This document shows, piece by piece, positions 1 through 6,650 of a DNA stretch of 24,288 bases. A program made the position numbers and the translations under genes. A model generated the notes under the pieces. It saw only the letters and a program-made list of their open reading frames with translations, had not been told where the DNA came from and ran no database searches. The stretch covers positions 1-24,288 of the forward strand of contig CAZRCG010000012.1 in assembly GCA_964598565.1 (NCBI GenBank), given 5' to 3'. Numbering within the stretch: position 1 is the stretch's first letter; every line of letters starts with the position of its first letter. The stretch comes from CAZRCG01 sp964598565. Its GTDB lineage: Bacteria > Bdellovibrionota > UBA2394.

Positions 1-2
1 CT

Positions 3-55
3 TTAGCCCATCAATTCGGAACTTTCAAACACTCCAGTTTTCGGGGGGAAGGTCA
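3..55 (-). mobile_element. IS3-like element end (left contig boundary)
   Basis: These 53 bases are the exact reverse complement of 24236-24288. Read outward from the AbiEii gene (55 to 3), the sequence begins TGACCTTCCCCCCGAAAACT. A TGA start and a C-rich first 15 bases are typical of IS3-family termini. On both sides of the window the flanking gene breaks exactly where this sequence begins: the AbiEii toxin here and a sigma factor at the other end. It is therefore most likely the same end of two IS copies, and the assembly stops inside the repeat. The family assignment is from memory of end sequences; no transposase is visible. Confidence 0.6.
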
Positions 56-185
56 GAACCAAGCGAACCACGAGACGCTCCAAAAGAAATTCCGTTTCAA
101 TGTCTTTGAAGGTGACCTTCTTTTGACGAGCCATTTGAGAAAGACGAGAGCGAATAGATTTTGCTAAATCTTCTAAAGATTTCAT
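3..185 (-). pseudogene. AbiEii-type toxin (nucleotidyltransferase), truncated by IS end
   Basis: The ATG at 185 overlaps the antitoxin stop in an ATGA junction, the usual arrangement of type IV abiEi-abiEii operons. About 43 native codons remain (185 to 56). They end in a segment like the 'LERLVVRL' region that precedes the nucleotidyltransferase core in AbiEii/AbiGii proteins. From position 55 the reading frame enters the IS-like end and stops at 3-5, giving a 60-residue hybrid. The whole catalytic domain (GS motif and acidic residues) is absent, so no toxin activity is expected from this fragment. The family call rests on gene order and the short N-terminus. The rest of the gene may lie beyond the IS copy. 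Confidence 0.6.
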
Positions 186-802
186 AAGTTGATTGCTTCC
201 CACTGCCTTTGAATGACTTTCTTCATCCCCATCTTTTCGGCCATATTATAAATTTTCTGCACAGAAGTTTTTCCTTCATTAACCGCTTTGCGAATAGATT
301 TGAGAGCGATATCGAGCCCAATCTTAGGCGCAAAGTGCAGGGCTTCGACAAGAGTTCGCTCGATTGTTGTCATTCGATAATACTTTTCGTGATGAATGCC
401 TATCCCCGGACCTGTTTTCGTTCGAATGCAACGAAAGAACGTCACGGAAGATTTTTGATGAGGAGGCACAAGGACCCAAATTCTCTTTGGCGCCTGCTCC
501 ACAAGTCCATAATGAAAGAGCATCGTGAGTCCGCCAATGGCGGACAAAGCTCCAAAGCGTTTACATGCTACCGCATAGTCATAATACTCAGGAGAAAGAT
601 CTGTTTTAGGATGAATATAATAACCTCTTCTAACAGCGAGGATTTTTTCATCTCTTACGAGACGGGAAAGACTGGGCTGCGAGATTCCTTTCCTTCGCGC
701 TTCGGCTATCGTGAAAATACCGATACCTATCAAAGGATTCAGACTTTTAAGGTTGCGGGGATGCCTACCCAGCTTCGGTTTGATTTTCGCGCTCGTCGTC
801 AC
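182..802 (-). CDS. AbiEi-family antitoxin / transcriptional repressor
   Basis: This 206-residue protein has the AbiEi layout. An N-terminal winged-helix part (about residues 30-65) carries a 'GISQPSLSRLVRDEKI' recognition-type helix followed by an RRGYYIHP wing. The C-terminal domain (about 75-200) contains the family-like 'ALSAIGGLTML' and 'TTIERTLVEAL' segments. AbiEi proteins neutralise the AbiEii nucleotidyltransferase and repress their own operon by binding inverted repeats; matching repeats lie just upstream at 815-858. The GTG start at 802 is odd because a perfect AAGGAGG (808-802) overlaps it instead of preceding it. A TTGACA-N16-CAAAAT promoter (837-810) would start transcription at about 803, so a leaderless GTG is plausible. 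A later TTG is the alternative. The partner toxin is broken, so only autoregulation or trans-neutralisation remains. Confidence 0.75.
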   Translation of the reverse strand: MTTSAKIKPKLGRHPRNLKSLNPLIGIGIFTIAEARRKGISQPSLSRLVRDEKILAVRRGYYIHPKTDLSPEYYDYAVACKRFGALSAIGGLTMLFHYGLVEQAPKRIWVLVPPHQKSSVTFFRCIRTKTGPGIGIHHEKYYRMTTIERTLVEALHFAPKIGLDIALKSIRKAVNEGKTSVQKIYNMAEKMGMKKVIQRQWEAINL

Positions 803-809
803 CTCCTTA

Positions 810-858
810 ATTTTGAATAGAATTAGACATATGTCAATAGCAATGTCTAATTGTATTC
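810..858 (-). promoter_or_regulatory. AbiEi promoter with inverted-repeat operator
   Basis: Arms at 815-830 (GAATAGAATTAGACAT) and 843-858 are inverted copies matching at 15 of 16 positions, with a 12-bp spacer. A perfect 10-bp palindrome GACATATGTC (826-835) is nested inside. On the minus strand TTGACA (837-832) and CAAAAT (815-810) are 16 bp apart, so the repeat covers the promoter core. This fits negative autoregulation by the adjacent AbiEi protein, which is known for the family but inferred here. Confidence 0.65.
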
Positions 859-952
859 AAAAATGTGCTCGAATAGAGTCTGAAATTGAACCCATTTTCT
901 GGACAGTAAAAGAGCTCTTAGGGTAAAAAAAACGGCGTTAATTTCGAAAAGA

Positions 953-1068
953 CTAGCGTTGTGCTCCCATCAAATCTTCCAGAGCGGTTCGACATTTGGC
1001 TGCTCGGTCCTGAAGGGTATTGAGAAGACGCGTTCGTCCGGCTTCTCTGGGAATAGAAAGCGCAGCAC
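953..1068 (-). other. Open frame beyond the Crp/Fnr stop, possible gene remnant
   Basis: The minus-strand frame shifted by one base relative to the upstream regulator stays open across its stop codon. It encodes about 38 residues of coding-like, helix-prone sequence (for example 'RTRLLNTLQDRAAKCRTALE') and stops at 953-955. No ATG, GTG or TTG precedes it for more than 30 codons. It could be the remnant of a longer regulator C-terminus, a decayed gene or chance. The rest of 803-1068 holds only the AbiEi promoter. Confidence 0.15.
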
Positions 1069-1755
1069 TTAGTCGGATCGCTTTAAAATTTCTTCTAGGT
1101 TTTTCGGTCTGGGCACCAAGAATCCCGACTTTTCGGTGACTACGATTTGTTCCTTCTGCCAGCGGCTCATTGTGCGTATGACGGTCTCAATTCTTACACC
1201 AATCATGTCTGCAAGTTCTTGGCGGGTAATAATAAACGGGATTTCCACTCCAGCGGGAGTAAGCCTTCCGGAGCGCTGCAGACTTAAAAACAACTGTGCA
1301 AGCCGAGCGTCGACGCTTCCACTTCCTATTTCGTGCAATCTTTGAGTCATGGCCCTCACTCTTTGCGTCAGGTCTCGAATAGTTGCCAATAGAATTTCTG
1401 GAAAACGATTGGCCAAGTCAAAGTAATCTGATTTTGTCATTTCCAGAATAAATGAGTCTTCAGAGGCTACCGCAGAAGCAGGAAAAACATCATTGTCAAT
1501 GAGGGCGACCTCGCCAACAGATTCGCCAGAGCGAAAAATATTGAGAATTAATTCTCGACCGCTCTCTAGATTTTTAAAAACTTTAACAGTGCCCCTTTCA
1601 ATTAGGTAGAGTCGATTGCAAGCTTCACCTTCAATAAATACATTCGAACGTTTTTCATAGTATTTTCGTGCGAGTCGCTCTGCCAGCCAAGCAGTTGCAT
1701 TTTGCGAAGCACCAGCAAATCTTGGGCAACGAAGGACTGTCACAGGGTCGACCAT
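1069..1755 (-). CDS. Crp/Fnr-family regulator, likely NO/nitrite responsive (DNR/NNR-like)
   Basis: This is a 228-residue protein with a cyclic-nucleotide-type beta-roll sensor (about 25-115), a dimer helix (about 118-142) and a C-terminal HTH (177-202). The recognition helix reads R-I-E-T-V-I-R (188-194). The ExxxR spacing matches Fnr (ExxSR) and Crp (ExxGR), but the third contact position is Ile. Only two cysteines (10 and 46) are present, so the four-cysteine iron-sulfur site of FNR is missing. A haem-based NO sensor such as DNR/NnrR is the better analogy. It lies at the edge of a nitrite/NO reduction cluster holding five Fnr-like operators, but has no such box upstream of itself. The start ATG at 1755 has no clear ribosome-binding site. 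The function is certain only to the superfamily level. Confidence 0.75.
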   Translation of the reverse strand: MVDPVTVLRCPRFAGASQNATAWLAERLARKYYEKRSNVFIEGEACNRLYLIERGTVKVFKNLESGRELILNIFRSGESVGEVALIDNDVFPASAVASEDSFILEMTKSDYFDLANRFPEILLATIRDLTQRVRAMTQRLHEIGSGSVDARLAQLFLSLQRSGRLTPAGVEIPFIITRQELADMIGVRIETVIRTMSRWQKEQIVVTEKSGFLVPRPKNLEEILKRSD

Positions 1756-2065
1756 TTGGCACCAATTCTTATCACTTTACGTCTGCAAATCAAGCTTGCG
1801 CCTTCGCATATGACTTTACGGTCTTCTCCTCAATTCGATCGCTAGTTCCAACTCAAACTAGTTCCAACTCAAATGGCTCAAGTAATCTGTCGAGCACAGT
1901 TCAATTAAACGAGTAATCAATTCTAGATAAGTAATCCCGGAGTCTGTTTGACCGATTTCACGTTTAGGTCTGTTTTGAGACGGCTAGTTTACTCCTGCAG
2001 CCGTTGGTTAAGGATGTTCAAACACAATGGGCGTCCGCACGGCAGTCCCATCAGGGCTAAACCCT
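1756..2065 (-). other. 310-bp gap with no convincing gene
   Basis: No Fnr-like box and no strong terminator were found. A 16-bp tandem duplication lies at 1842-1873. One short minus-strand frame (ATG at 2088, stop 2008-2010, 26 codons) starts inside the SnoaL-like gene in another frame and encodes 'IVEGFSPDGTAVRTPIVFE'. It lacks a ribosome-binding site and an in-frame upstream extension (TAG just before), so it may be a tail fragment of a lost gene. Confidence 0.4.
1842..1873. repeat. Perfect 16-bp tandem duplication (x2)
   Basis: The unit CTAGTTCCAACTCAAA occurs twice head to tail (1842-1857 and 1858-1873) in the gap upstream of the Crp/Fnr gene. It looks like a simple slippage duplication. 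No function is evident. Confidence 0.85.
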
Positions 2066-2551
2066 TCAACGATGACGAGATCTTTCATGAAATGGGTGGG
2101 TTGGGGTGTCGACGGGGTCTATAGGACGCCTGATCGTGAATGCTCTCCAATGCAGGAGAGCTGTCAGAAAGCATCGCCAAAGGCCCAACTGCTTGATAAT
2201 TCCTAAGGAATCACTCACGGCCCAGTCATTGGAGATCAGGCCGTTTTCAAAATGACTGATGACCATCCCATCCACGGAGATTCGGCGCCCTAGAATCTCA
2301 CCCTCAATAATAAATCGACTGGCTACGGTTTGGCCCTCATGGACTTGGTCTTGTACGACAAAGCGAAGGTTCTTAATGATCTTTGTATAAAACTCTACGG
2401 ATTGACGGACTCCCTCAAGGCCATGGTATTTCATTCCATTTACGTAATCTTCAAAGGTGGGAGAATAGTAGCAAGAGGCGCGTTCCAGATGCGTACCAGA
2501 ACAGACGTTCTCTAACGCCTCTCGCGCTTTTATTCTTAACAACTGCTCCAT
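2066..2551 (-). CDS. SnoaL-like / NTF2-fold ester-cyclase-type protein
   Basis: This is a 161-residue protein. Residues about 5-115 show the pattern of SnoaL-like proteins: 'YYSPTFEDYVNG', 'GLEGVRQSVEFYTKI', 'VASRFIIEGEILGRRISVDGM' and a terminal 'WAVSDSLGIIKQLG'. The NTF2 fold is a cone-shaped pocket used by small cyclases, isomerases or binding proteins; no substrate can be named here. AGAGAGG lies a few bases before the ATG at 2551 and supports this start. The last 30 residues (after 'LLHWRA') are Pro/Arg/His-rich and unlike the domain, so the C-terminus may be altered. It lies between a Crp/Fnr gene and a DUF2249 gene, both on the same strand, so it may be expressed with the nitrite/NO genes. 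Confidence 0.6.
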   Translation of the reverse strand: MEQLLRIKAREALENVCSGTHLERASCYYSPTFEDYVNGMKYHGLEGVRQSVEFYTKIIKNLRFVVQDQVHEGQTVASRFIIEGEILGRRISVDGMVISHFENGLISNDWAVSDSLGIIKQLGLWRCFLTALLHWRAFTIRRPIDPVDTPTHPFHERSRHR

Positions 2552-2726
2552 GCAGCCCTCTCTACAACAATTACTCGCCTCTGAAAAGCTGCCAAAAGAG
2601 AGAGATAGTGGAGCTCTTTCGCCAAAAGGCCGAGTCGTTATTGAGTGCTCCGAAGCAAAGGCGGCGGTATTCGGTGGCCTGGTGCGTGCTTACGCTAAGG
2701 GTCTGAAACTTCTAACGGCTTCTTGA
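2550..2726 (+). CDS. Possible small protein (58 aa), unverified
   Basis: An ATG at 2550 opens a 58-codon frame that fills the gap between the SnoaL-like and DUF2249 genes. It overlaps the start of the former and the last 32 bp of the latter, both on the opposite strand. Composition is coding-like, with an Ala/Lys-rich helix-prone C-terminus ('KAAVFGGLVRAYAKGLKLL'). There is no ribosome-binding site and no recognised family. It could be a real small ORF or a chance frame. Confidence 0.2.
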   Translation: MQPSLQQLLASEKLPKERDSGALSPKGRVVIECSEAKAAVFGGLVRAYAKGLKLLTAS

Positions 2727-3078
2727 ACTCCAGACAATAATGATCCATCCCCTCTCGATAGAGCCTCGTCACATAGCCCATTTGCTTCGCATGCATCTCG
2801 AGAGGCCTTGGCTCAAAGGGGGCATGAACGACAAGAATGAATGGGTCAGTGATATCGGCTAGGTACCTCATGATGATCGCGTAGGGCTCACCTCCAGACT
2901 CAATAAAAGCTCGAAGATCAAGGTGAAAGCCTGCTCCATTTTCATCTTTCCAGGTACGAATCAACGAATCTTCATCTTCACCGCTCATAACGTTATCCAA
3001 ACCCAACGACTCACTCAATCCCGCTTCCGCTATTTTTAAAATGACATCGCTCACAATAAAAAGTGAAGCGTCACCCAC
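2695..3078 (-). CDS. DUF2249-domain protein
   Basis: This is a 127-residue soluble protein. Residues about 50-122 match the DUF2249 pattern: 'LDLRAFIESGGEPYAIIMRYL', a hydrophobic strand 'FILVVHAPFEPRPLE' and a C-terminal beta strand 'HYCLEFKKP'. DUF2249 proteins have a small TusA-like alpha/beta fold and recur beside nitrite and NO reduction genes; their biochemical role is unsettled. The start is probably the GTG at 3078, with TAGGAG (3097-3092) 13 bp upstream. The ATG that overlaps it by two bases is in a frame that stops at once. The Fnr-like box at 3130-3145 lies between this gene and the divergent HiPIP gene and could drive both. Confidence 0.65.
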   Translation of the reverse strand: MGDASLFIVSDVILKIAEAGLSESLGLDNVMSGEDEDSLIRTWKDENGAGFHLDLRAFIESGGEPYAIIMRYLADITDPFILVVHAPFEPRPLEMHAKQMGYVTRLYREGMDHYCLEFKKPLEVSDP

Positions 3079-3129
3079 ATTTACAGCAAAGCTCCTAATG
3101 AAGAATATATTAAAAAGTTCTTACCAGAC

Positions 3130-3145
3130 TATGATCTAAATCATA
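3130..3145. promoter_or_regulatory. Fnr-like operator (TATGA-N6-TCATA), HiPIP/DUF2249
   Basis: The palindrome TATGATCTAAATCATA lies between divergent genes. Its centre is 41.5 bp from the HiPIP ATG at 3179 and about 60 bp from the DUF2249 GTG at 3078. The 16 bases are identical to the box at 8986-9001. A TAATCT at 3167-3172 could be the -10 element, placing transcription start at or next to the ATG. Confidence 0.75.
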
Positions 3146-3178
3146 CAAAATGATACTACTCTTGGCTAATCTGTCAGT

Positions 3179-3538
3179 ATGGAAAATTTATACACATCGA
3201 GGAGAGTATTTCTTAACACGTTGCTGGGATCGATTTGTGTCGCAGCGACATCCGCGCGATTGTCAGCCGCCCCTCCCGCGCCCAATTTACCCCCACGCCC
3301 TACAAAGAACCTTGATCCGAACGATACGATGGCCAAGGCCCTCGGCTACGTGCCAGACCGCACTCATGCAGACTCTACAAAATTTCCACAACTTAAAACC
3401 GTGGAAGGAAAAAAACAGGCTTGTAGTAACTGCATGCTGTACAATAATCCCAAGGGGGGATGGGGTCAGTGCACCCTCTTCGCCAGCGGCCTTGTGCCAG
3501 ACAACGGATGGTGCATGAGTTGGGCGAAAAAAGTTTAG
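3179..3538 (+). CDS. High-potential iron-sulfur protein (HiPIP), Tat-exported
   Basis: This 119-residue protein has a twin-arginine signal (S-R-R-V-F-L at 7-12, then a hydrophobic stretch to an Ala-rich cleavage region near 30). It also carries the HiPIP cluster motif C82-x2-C85-x12-C98-x13-C112, with the aromatic/Gly-rich 'GGWGQC' and 'NGWC' segments that surround a [4Fe-4S]3+/2+ cluster. Such proteins are small periplasmic electron carriers, folded with their cluster before export, which explains the Tat signal. It sits under an Fnr-like box identical to that of nirK, so a role as electron donor in nitrite or NO reduction is a reasonable inference. The ATG at 3179 lies exactly at the position expected for transcription start from that box. 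Confidence 0.88.
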   Translation: MENLYTSRRVFLNTLLGSICVAATSARLSAAPPAPNLPPRPTKNLDPNDTMAKALGYVPDRTHADSTKFPQLKTVEGKKQACSNCMLYNNPKGGWGQCTLFASGLVPDNGWCMSWAKKV

Positions 3539-3601
3539 CCAAGAAATCTCTTCGCCCTAAACCATTGAGGATGATGTTGTGAACTCAACTAGGCCTCTGC
3601 C

Positions 3602-4337
3602 ATGACGGAAAGCGAATCACCATTCAATGTAAATGAGCTCTTATTTTCAAGAACGGATGCCCGGGGGATTACCCTAGGCGGAAATTCAGTCTTCACGCGA
3701 GTCAGCGAATTTTCCATAAAGGAGCTTCTCAATAAACCTCATAATATCATTTGCCATCCTGAAATGCCAAAATCTGTCTTCAAGGTGTTACCTTAAATGT
3801 TGTCTCCTCAAAGTTTAACGAATGGGGGCTGTCTGTAAGAGACTCAGCCATCAAATCGAGGATCCTGCTCGAAGGATCCTCGAACTCTCAAAGCAAATGC
3901 GCTTCACGGCTGCCACGGCGCGATACGCCTGTGAAATGTATAGAATGTTATTAATTGAAATCGCGAAGGAAGGAGCCAAGCTACCCGCCCCAGAAGACAA
4001 GAACATCTTGTCGCTTAAGACGATCCAGCTTGCAACCGAGGGAATCGCTATAGGCAATCAGTTTGGCGATCTTTCTCGGCAAGTATCTCGTGGCCTAGAA
4101 TGATTAGCGTCTTCGCTAACTGCACTCGAGATCATTCGTTTGACCGGAAAAATTGAGACCTCTCGAATTATTGAGGGGCAGGAAAAAATAGGAATCCATA
4201 TTCAAGAAATGCAATCTCTGTTGAACGACGTTCAAGGTCCCATGACCAAGATGATTGAGAGTATTCGCTGCTCAGAAAGCGAAATGAAAAGTCTACTGCC
4301 AAGTCTGTCCCAGATTTCAATCCTACTCAATAAGTGA
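3602..4337 (+). pseudogene. Degraded PAS-domain (Aer-like) sensor protein
   Basis: Three pieces together look like one PAS-domain signalling protein. Piece one (3602-3796) reads 'LFSRTDARGITLGGNSVF' then 'KPHNIICHPEMPKSVFKVL', the signature of short Aer-type PAS domains. It then stops, in a different frame from the rest, with the second half of the PAS domain missing. Pieces two and three (3822-4103 and 4104-4337) share one frame and form a helical C-terminal domain ('SKQMRFTAATARYA' and 'LTGKIETSRIIEGQEKIGIH'), interrupted by an in-frame TGA at 4101-4103. A frameshift or deletion plus a nonsense codon implies inactivation. The 3' end overlaps the convergent decarboxylase gene by 15 bp. The alternative is three small genes, but the continuous homology-like pattern argues against it. 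Confidence 0.6.
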
Positions 4338-6062
4338 TTTCACAATTTCGCACTCAACAAGCTTCAGAAAATTTACTGAGGATTCCTTGGTCAAAAAAAA
4401 TGGGTTCATCAGGCAAAGTCTAATCATAAAAATCTCTGGCTGGTTCAAGATTCCATCCCATTGACCAACAAAGTTTTCGATCAACTTGCGATGCCCGCTT
4501 ACAGAGAGAATTGTTTTCGATACGTATATCTCCTGCAGTTCTGGTCGGCTCAGCTTATCGAAAAGGTCGTGCGTCCTTCGATTTACCTCCGACAATTCAT
4601 CGCCGCATCGAGCGACGCTAAAACAGAGTATATTTGTATCCGCATTCGACACAATCTGAAGTTCTGGATGAGACGAAAGACACTCAGAAAGTGCAGCTCG
4701 TGCGAGCACGGTTCGCCCTATAATTTTCCCATATCCTTCGGCGTCCAGTCCCACTGTCTCAGCCGTTAACCAGGTCGCGCTAGCACCAGCGGCCGAACGA
4801 GAGCCCTCAATGGTAAAGCTGCCCTTCACGCGTGTGCCCTTATCAAAGACGTAAGGCGCTTCAATCGGGTCTATGTCGTAGTCTCTTGGATCGCGACAAA
4901 GAAACGCACCAGAGCTATAGGGAACGTATCCCAATTTATGAGGATCAATAGTTGCTGAGTTCGACCTTGCAATAGCTTTGAGCGCAAGTTGAGATGTGGG
5001 TGATAAGAATGAGGAGGCCAACGTAAAGAAGCCACCGTAGGCTGCGTCAACATGGTGCCAAATGTCAATTCCCTGTTGCACGCGAATTTCATCGAGAAGA
5101 TCCTGAACGCGATGAATGGGGTCGATTTCTCCCAGTTCAGTCGTACCGGCTATCGAAACCACCATCAGAATGGGTCGGCCCTCTAGCTTCGCGCGTTCAA
5201 TGAGAATTTTCAAATGCGAGACATCCATTTTTCCCTCGACATCTAACTCGATCGACCAGAGAGCCTCGCGCGATAGACCCATCAGAGAAACCGCTTTTAC
5301 CCACGAATAATGTTTACTATGAGGAACCAGAATCACGGGATTTCGATAGGGCGATCCGTAGATTTCACTCAGCCGTTCAGCCACAATGAATGGATCCGTC
5401 GCTGAAAGTGACAATTCCAAAAATTCAGAGTGTGAAGCGGTAGATGGAGCGAATTGATCAAAGGCCTGCCACCCGACGTGGGCCGACTCAAATAATGTTT
5501 TTTCATGCAACTTCCATTTTCGTGATAGCGCCATTGTGGCTAACCACCGATGCATTCGATCTCGAGCTCGCAACAAGGCCTCAAAATTCGCAAGCGTGCC
5601 GCCAGAAGTAAAGTGCCCTTCTGCCCGCTCCGAAGAATAGCCGATCATTCGATTGAGATATCCAACGGCTTCCTTTTCAATTTGGGACCCAACTCTAGAG
5701 ACGTCAGACGAGATATTATTTGGATTGTGCATAAGGCTCACAAAGTGGCCTAACAGAGCTGGGAGCGAGATTTCTGAAAACATGTGACCAACGTAACGGG
5801 GAGAAAACTTTGGAACTTCCGCTGCAAAGCGTTCAAGTAAAATTGTCAGTCGATTCTCAAACCGGCTTATGCACGCTTTGTACTCTTGGCTTTCCAAGTC
5901 TTCACGGGCAATTGCACATCCGTCATTCGGATATTGCGCACGTCGCCACTCAATATAATGACTGGAAATAAGGGAAAGCAGACGACTGAACGACTCTGCA
6001 TTTTCTGCTTGAGGTCCAAGAAAGAAACTCTTAAGTGCTGCCTCTTTAGGGTCGCAGCTCAT
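4323..6062 (-). CDS. PLP-dependent group II amino-acid decarboxylase-like protein
   Basis: This 579-residue protein has fold type I PLP features: 'GHFTSGGTLANFEALLRAR' (about 149-167, phosphate binding), 'SKHYSW' with the ring-stacking His251, 'HHVDAAYGG' with Asp339, and the Schiff-base segment 'SATIDPHKLGYVPYSSG' with Lys376. Length and motifs fit glutamate/aspartate/tyrosine decarboxylase relatives. The substrate cannot be read from sequence. It starts 30 bp after the Sco gene on the same strand, so it is probably the last gene of the nirK operon. That is an unexpected partner: no amine product has an obvious place in denitrification. It may be a metabolic passenger or an acid/nitrite-stress enzyme (inference). 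No box or promoter of its own was seen. Confidence 0.8.
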   Translation of the reverse strand: MSCDPKEAALKSFFLGPQAENAESFSRLLSLISSHYIEWRRAQYPNDGCAIAREDLESQEYKACISRFENRLTILLERFAAEVPKFSPRYVGHMFSEISLPALLGHFVSLMHNPNNISSDVSRVGSQIEKEAVGYLNRMIGYSSERAEGHFTSGGTLANFEALLRARDRMHRWLATMALSRKWKLHEKTLFESAHVGWQAFDQFAPSTASHSEFLELSLSATDPFIVAERLSEIYGSPYRNPVILVPHSKHYSWVKAVSLMGLSREALWSIELDVEGKMDVSHLKILIERAKLEGRPILMVVSIAGTTELGEIDPIHRVQDLLDEIRVQQGIDIWHHVDAAYGGFFTLASSFLSPTSQLALKAIARSNSATIDPHKLGYVPYSSGAFLCRDPRDYDIDPIEAPYVFDKGTRVKGSFTIEGSRSAAGASATWLTAETVGLDAEGYGKIIGRTVLARAALSECLSSHPELQIVSNADTNILCFSVARCGDELSEVNRRTHDLFDKLSRPELQEIYVSKTILSVSGHRKLIENFVGQWDGILNQPEIFMIRLCLMNPFFLTKESSVNFLKLVECEIVKSLIE

Positions 6063-6092
6063 ATTGTACTCGAAAACCTATAAAAACATTTC

Positions 6093-6650
6093 TCACTTCT
6101 TGACAGTAACCACTCCAATAAGAGCTTTCGCAGTCTCCTCATTTGTTTCTTTTCTTGCATGGCGCGTAAATCTTAAGACCCCCTTTTCATCAAATACCCA
6201 GGTCAGCATTGAATGGGCAAAATCCATCGCTTCATCTTTTTTGTAGCTATAACCGAGAAGAGCTGCCATCTCTCGCACGTTTTCAGATTCAGAAGCCAAC
6301 AGAGTCCAGCGGCCCGAATTCAGCTTTCGATCGATCATAAACTTTTTCATCGCTTGAGGCGTATCGCGATCTGGATCGATCGAAATAAGAACCATTCGAT
6401 ACCGATCAATTTTCTTTGTCATAAAAAAGGCTTCCATCTCGCGCATATCTTGTACAGTCAGCGGGCAGGTAAATTTGCAGCCGAGAAAAACCATGGATAC
6501 GACCATCGGGCTATCTCCCAACTCTTTGAGCTGAATCTTTTCACCCTCCTGATTCGTCCATTTGGATTCAAGCCAAAAGATTGAGTTATCTGGGTACTCA
6601 GCATTCGCACTGCTGAGAGATAATAAAATTGCTAGTATTGACGTCATCAT
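6093..6650 (-). CDS. SCO1/SenC-family copper chaperone
   Basis: This is a 185-residue protein counted from the ATG at 6650, which overlaps the stop of the preceding gene (ATGA); an upstream in-frame ATG at 6680 lies inside that gene and is less likely. A signal peptide (about 1-17, ending 'SSANA') precedes a thioredoxin-like domain with the copper-binding C58-x3-C62-P motif ('CKFTCP'), the 'VLISIDPDRDTP' strand and the third copper ligand His146 ('DFAHSM'). Sco proteins deliver copper or reduce cysteines in periplasmic copper enzymes. Located in the nirK operon, it probably helps metallate the copper nitrite reductase. Confidence 0.88.
   Translation of the reverse strand: MMTSILAILLSLSSANAEYPDNSIFWLESKWTNQEGEKIQLKELGDSPMVVSMVFLGCKFTCPLTVQDMREMEAFFMTKKIDRYRMVLISIDPDRDTPQAMKKFMIDRKLNSGRWTLLASESENVREMAALLGYSYKKDEAMDFAHSMLTWVFDEKGVLRFTRHARKETNEETAKALIGVVTVKK

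Noticed and set aside
209..820. 203-codon plus-strand open frame opposite the first AbiEi gene
   Set aside because: It is fully antisense to a gene with clear family features and has no domain signature of its own.
1069..1090. Programmed -1 frameshift at the AAATTTTAAAG stretch
   Set aside because: The codon phasing does not fit an X XXY YYZ slippery heptamer and no stimulatory structure was seen.
1069..1755. Oxygen-sensing FNR
   Set aside because: The N-terminal four-cysteine cluster is absent; only two cysteines occur, at 10 and 46.
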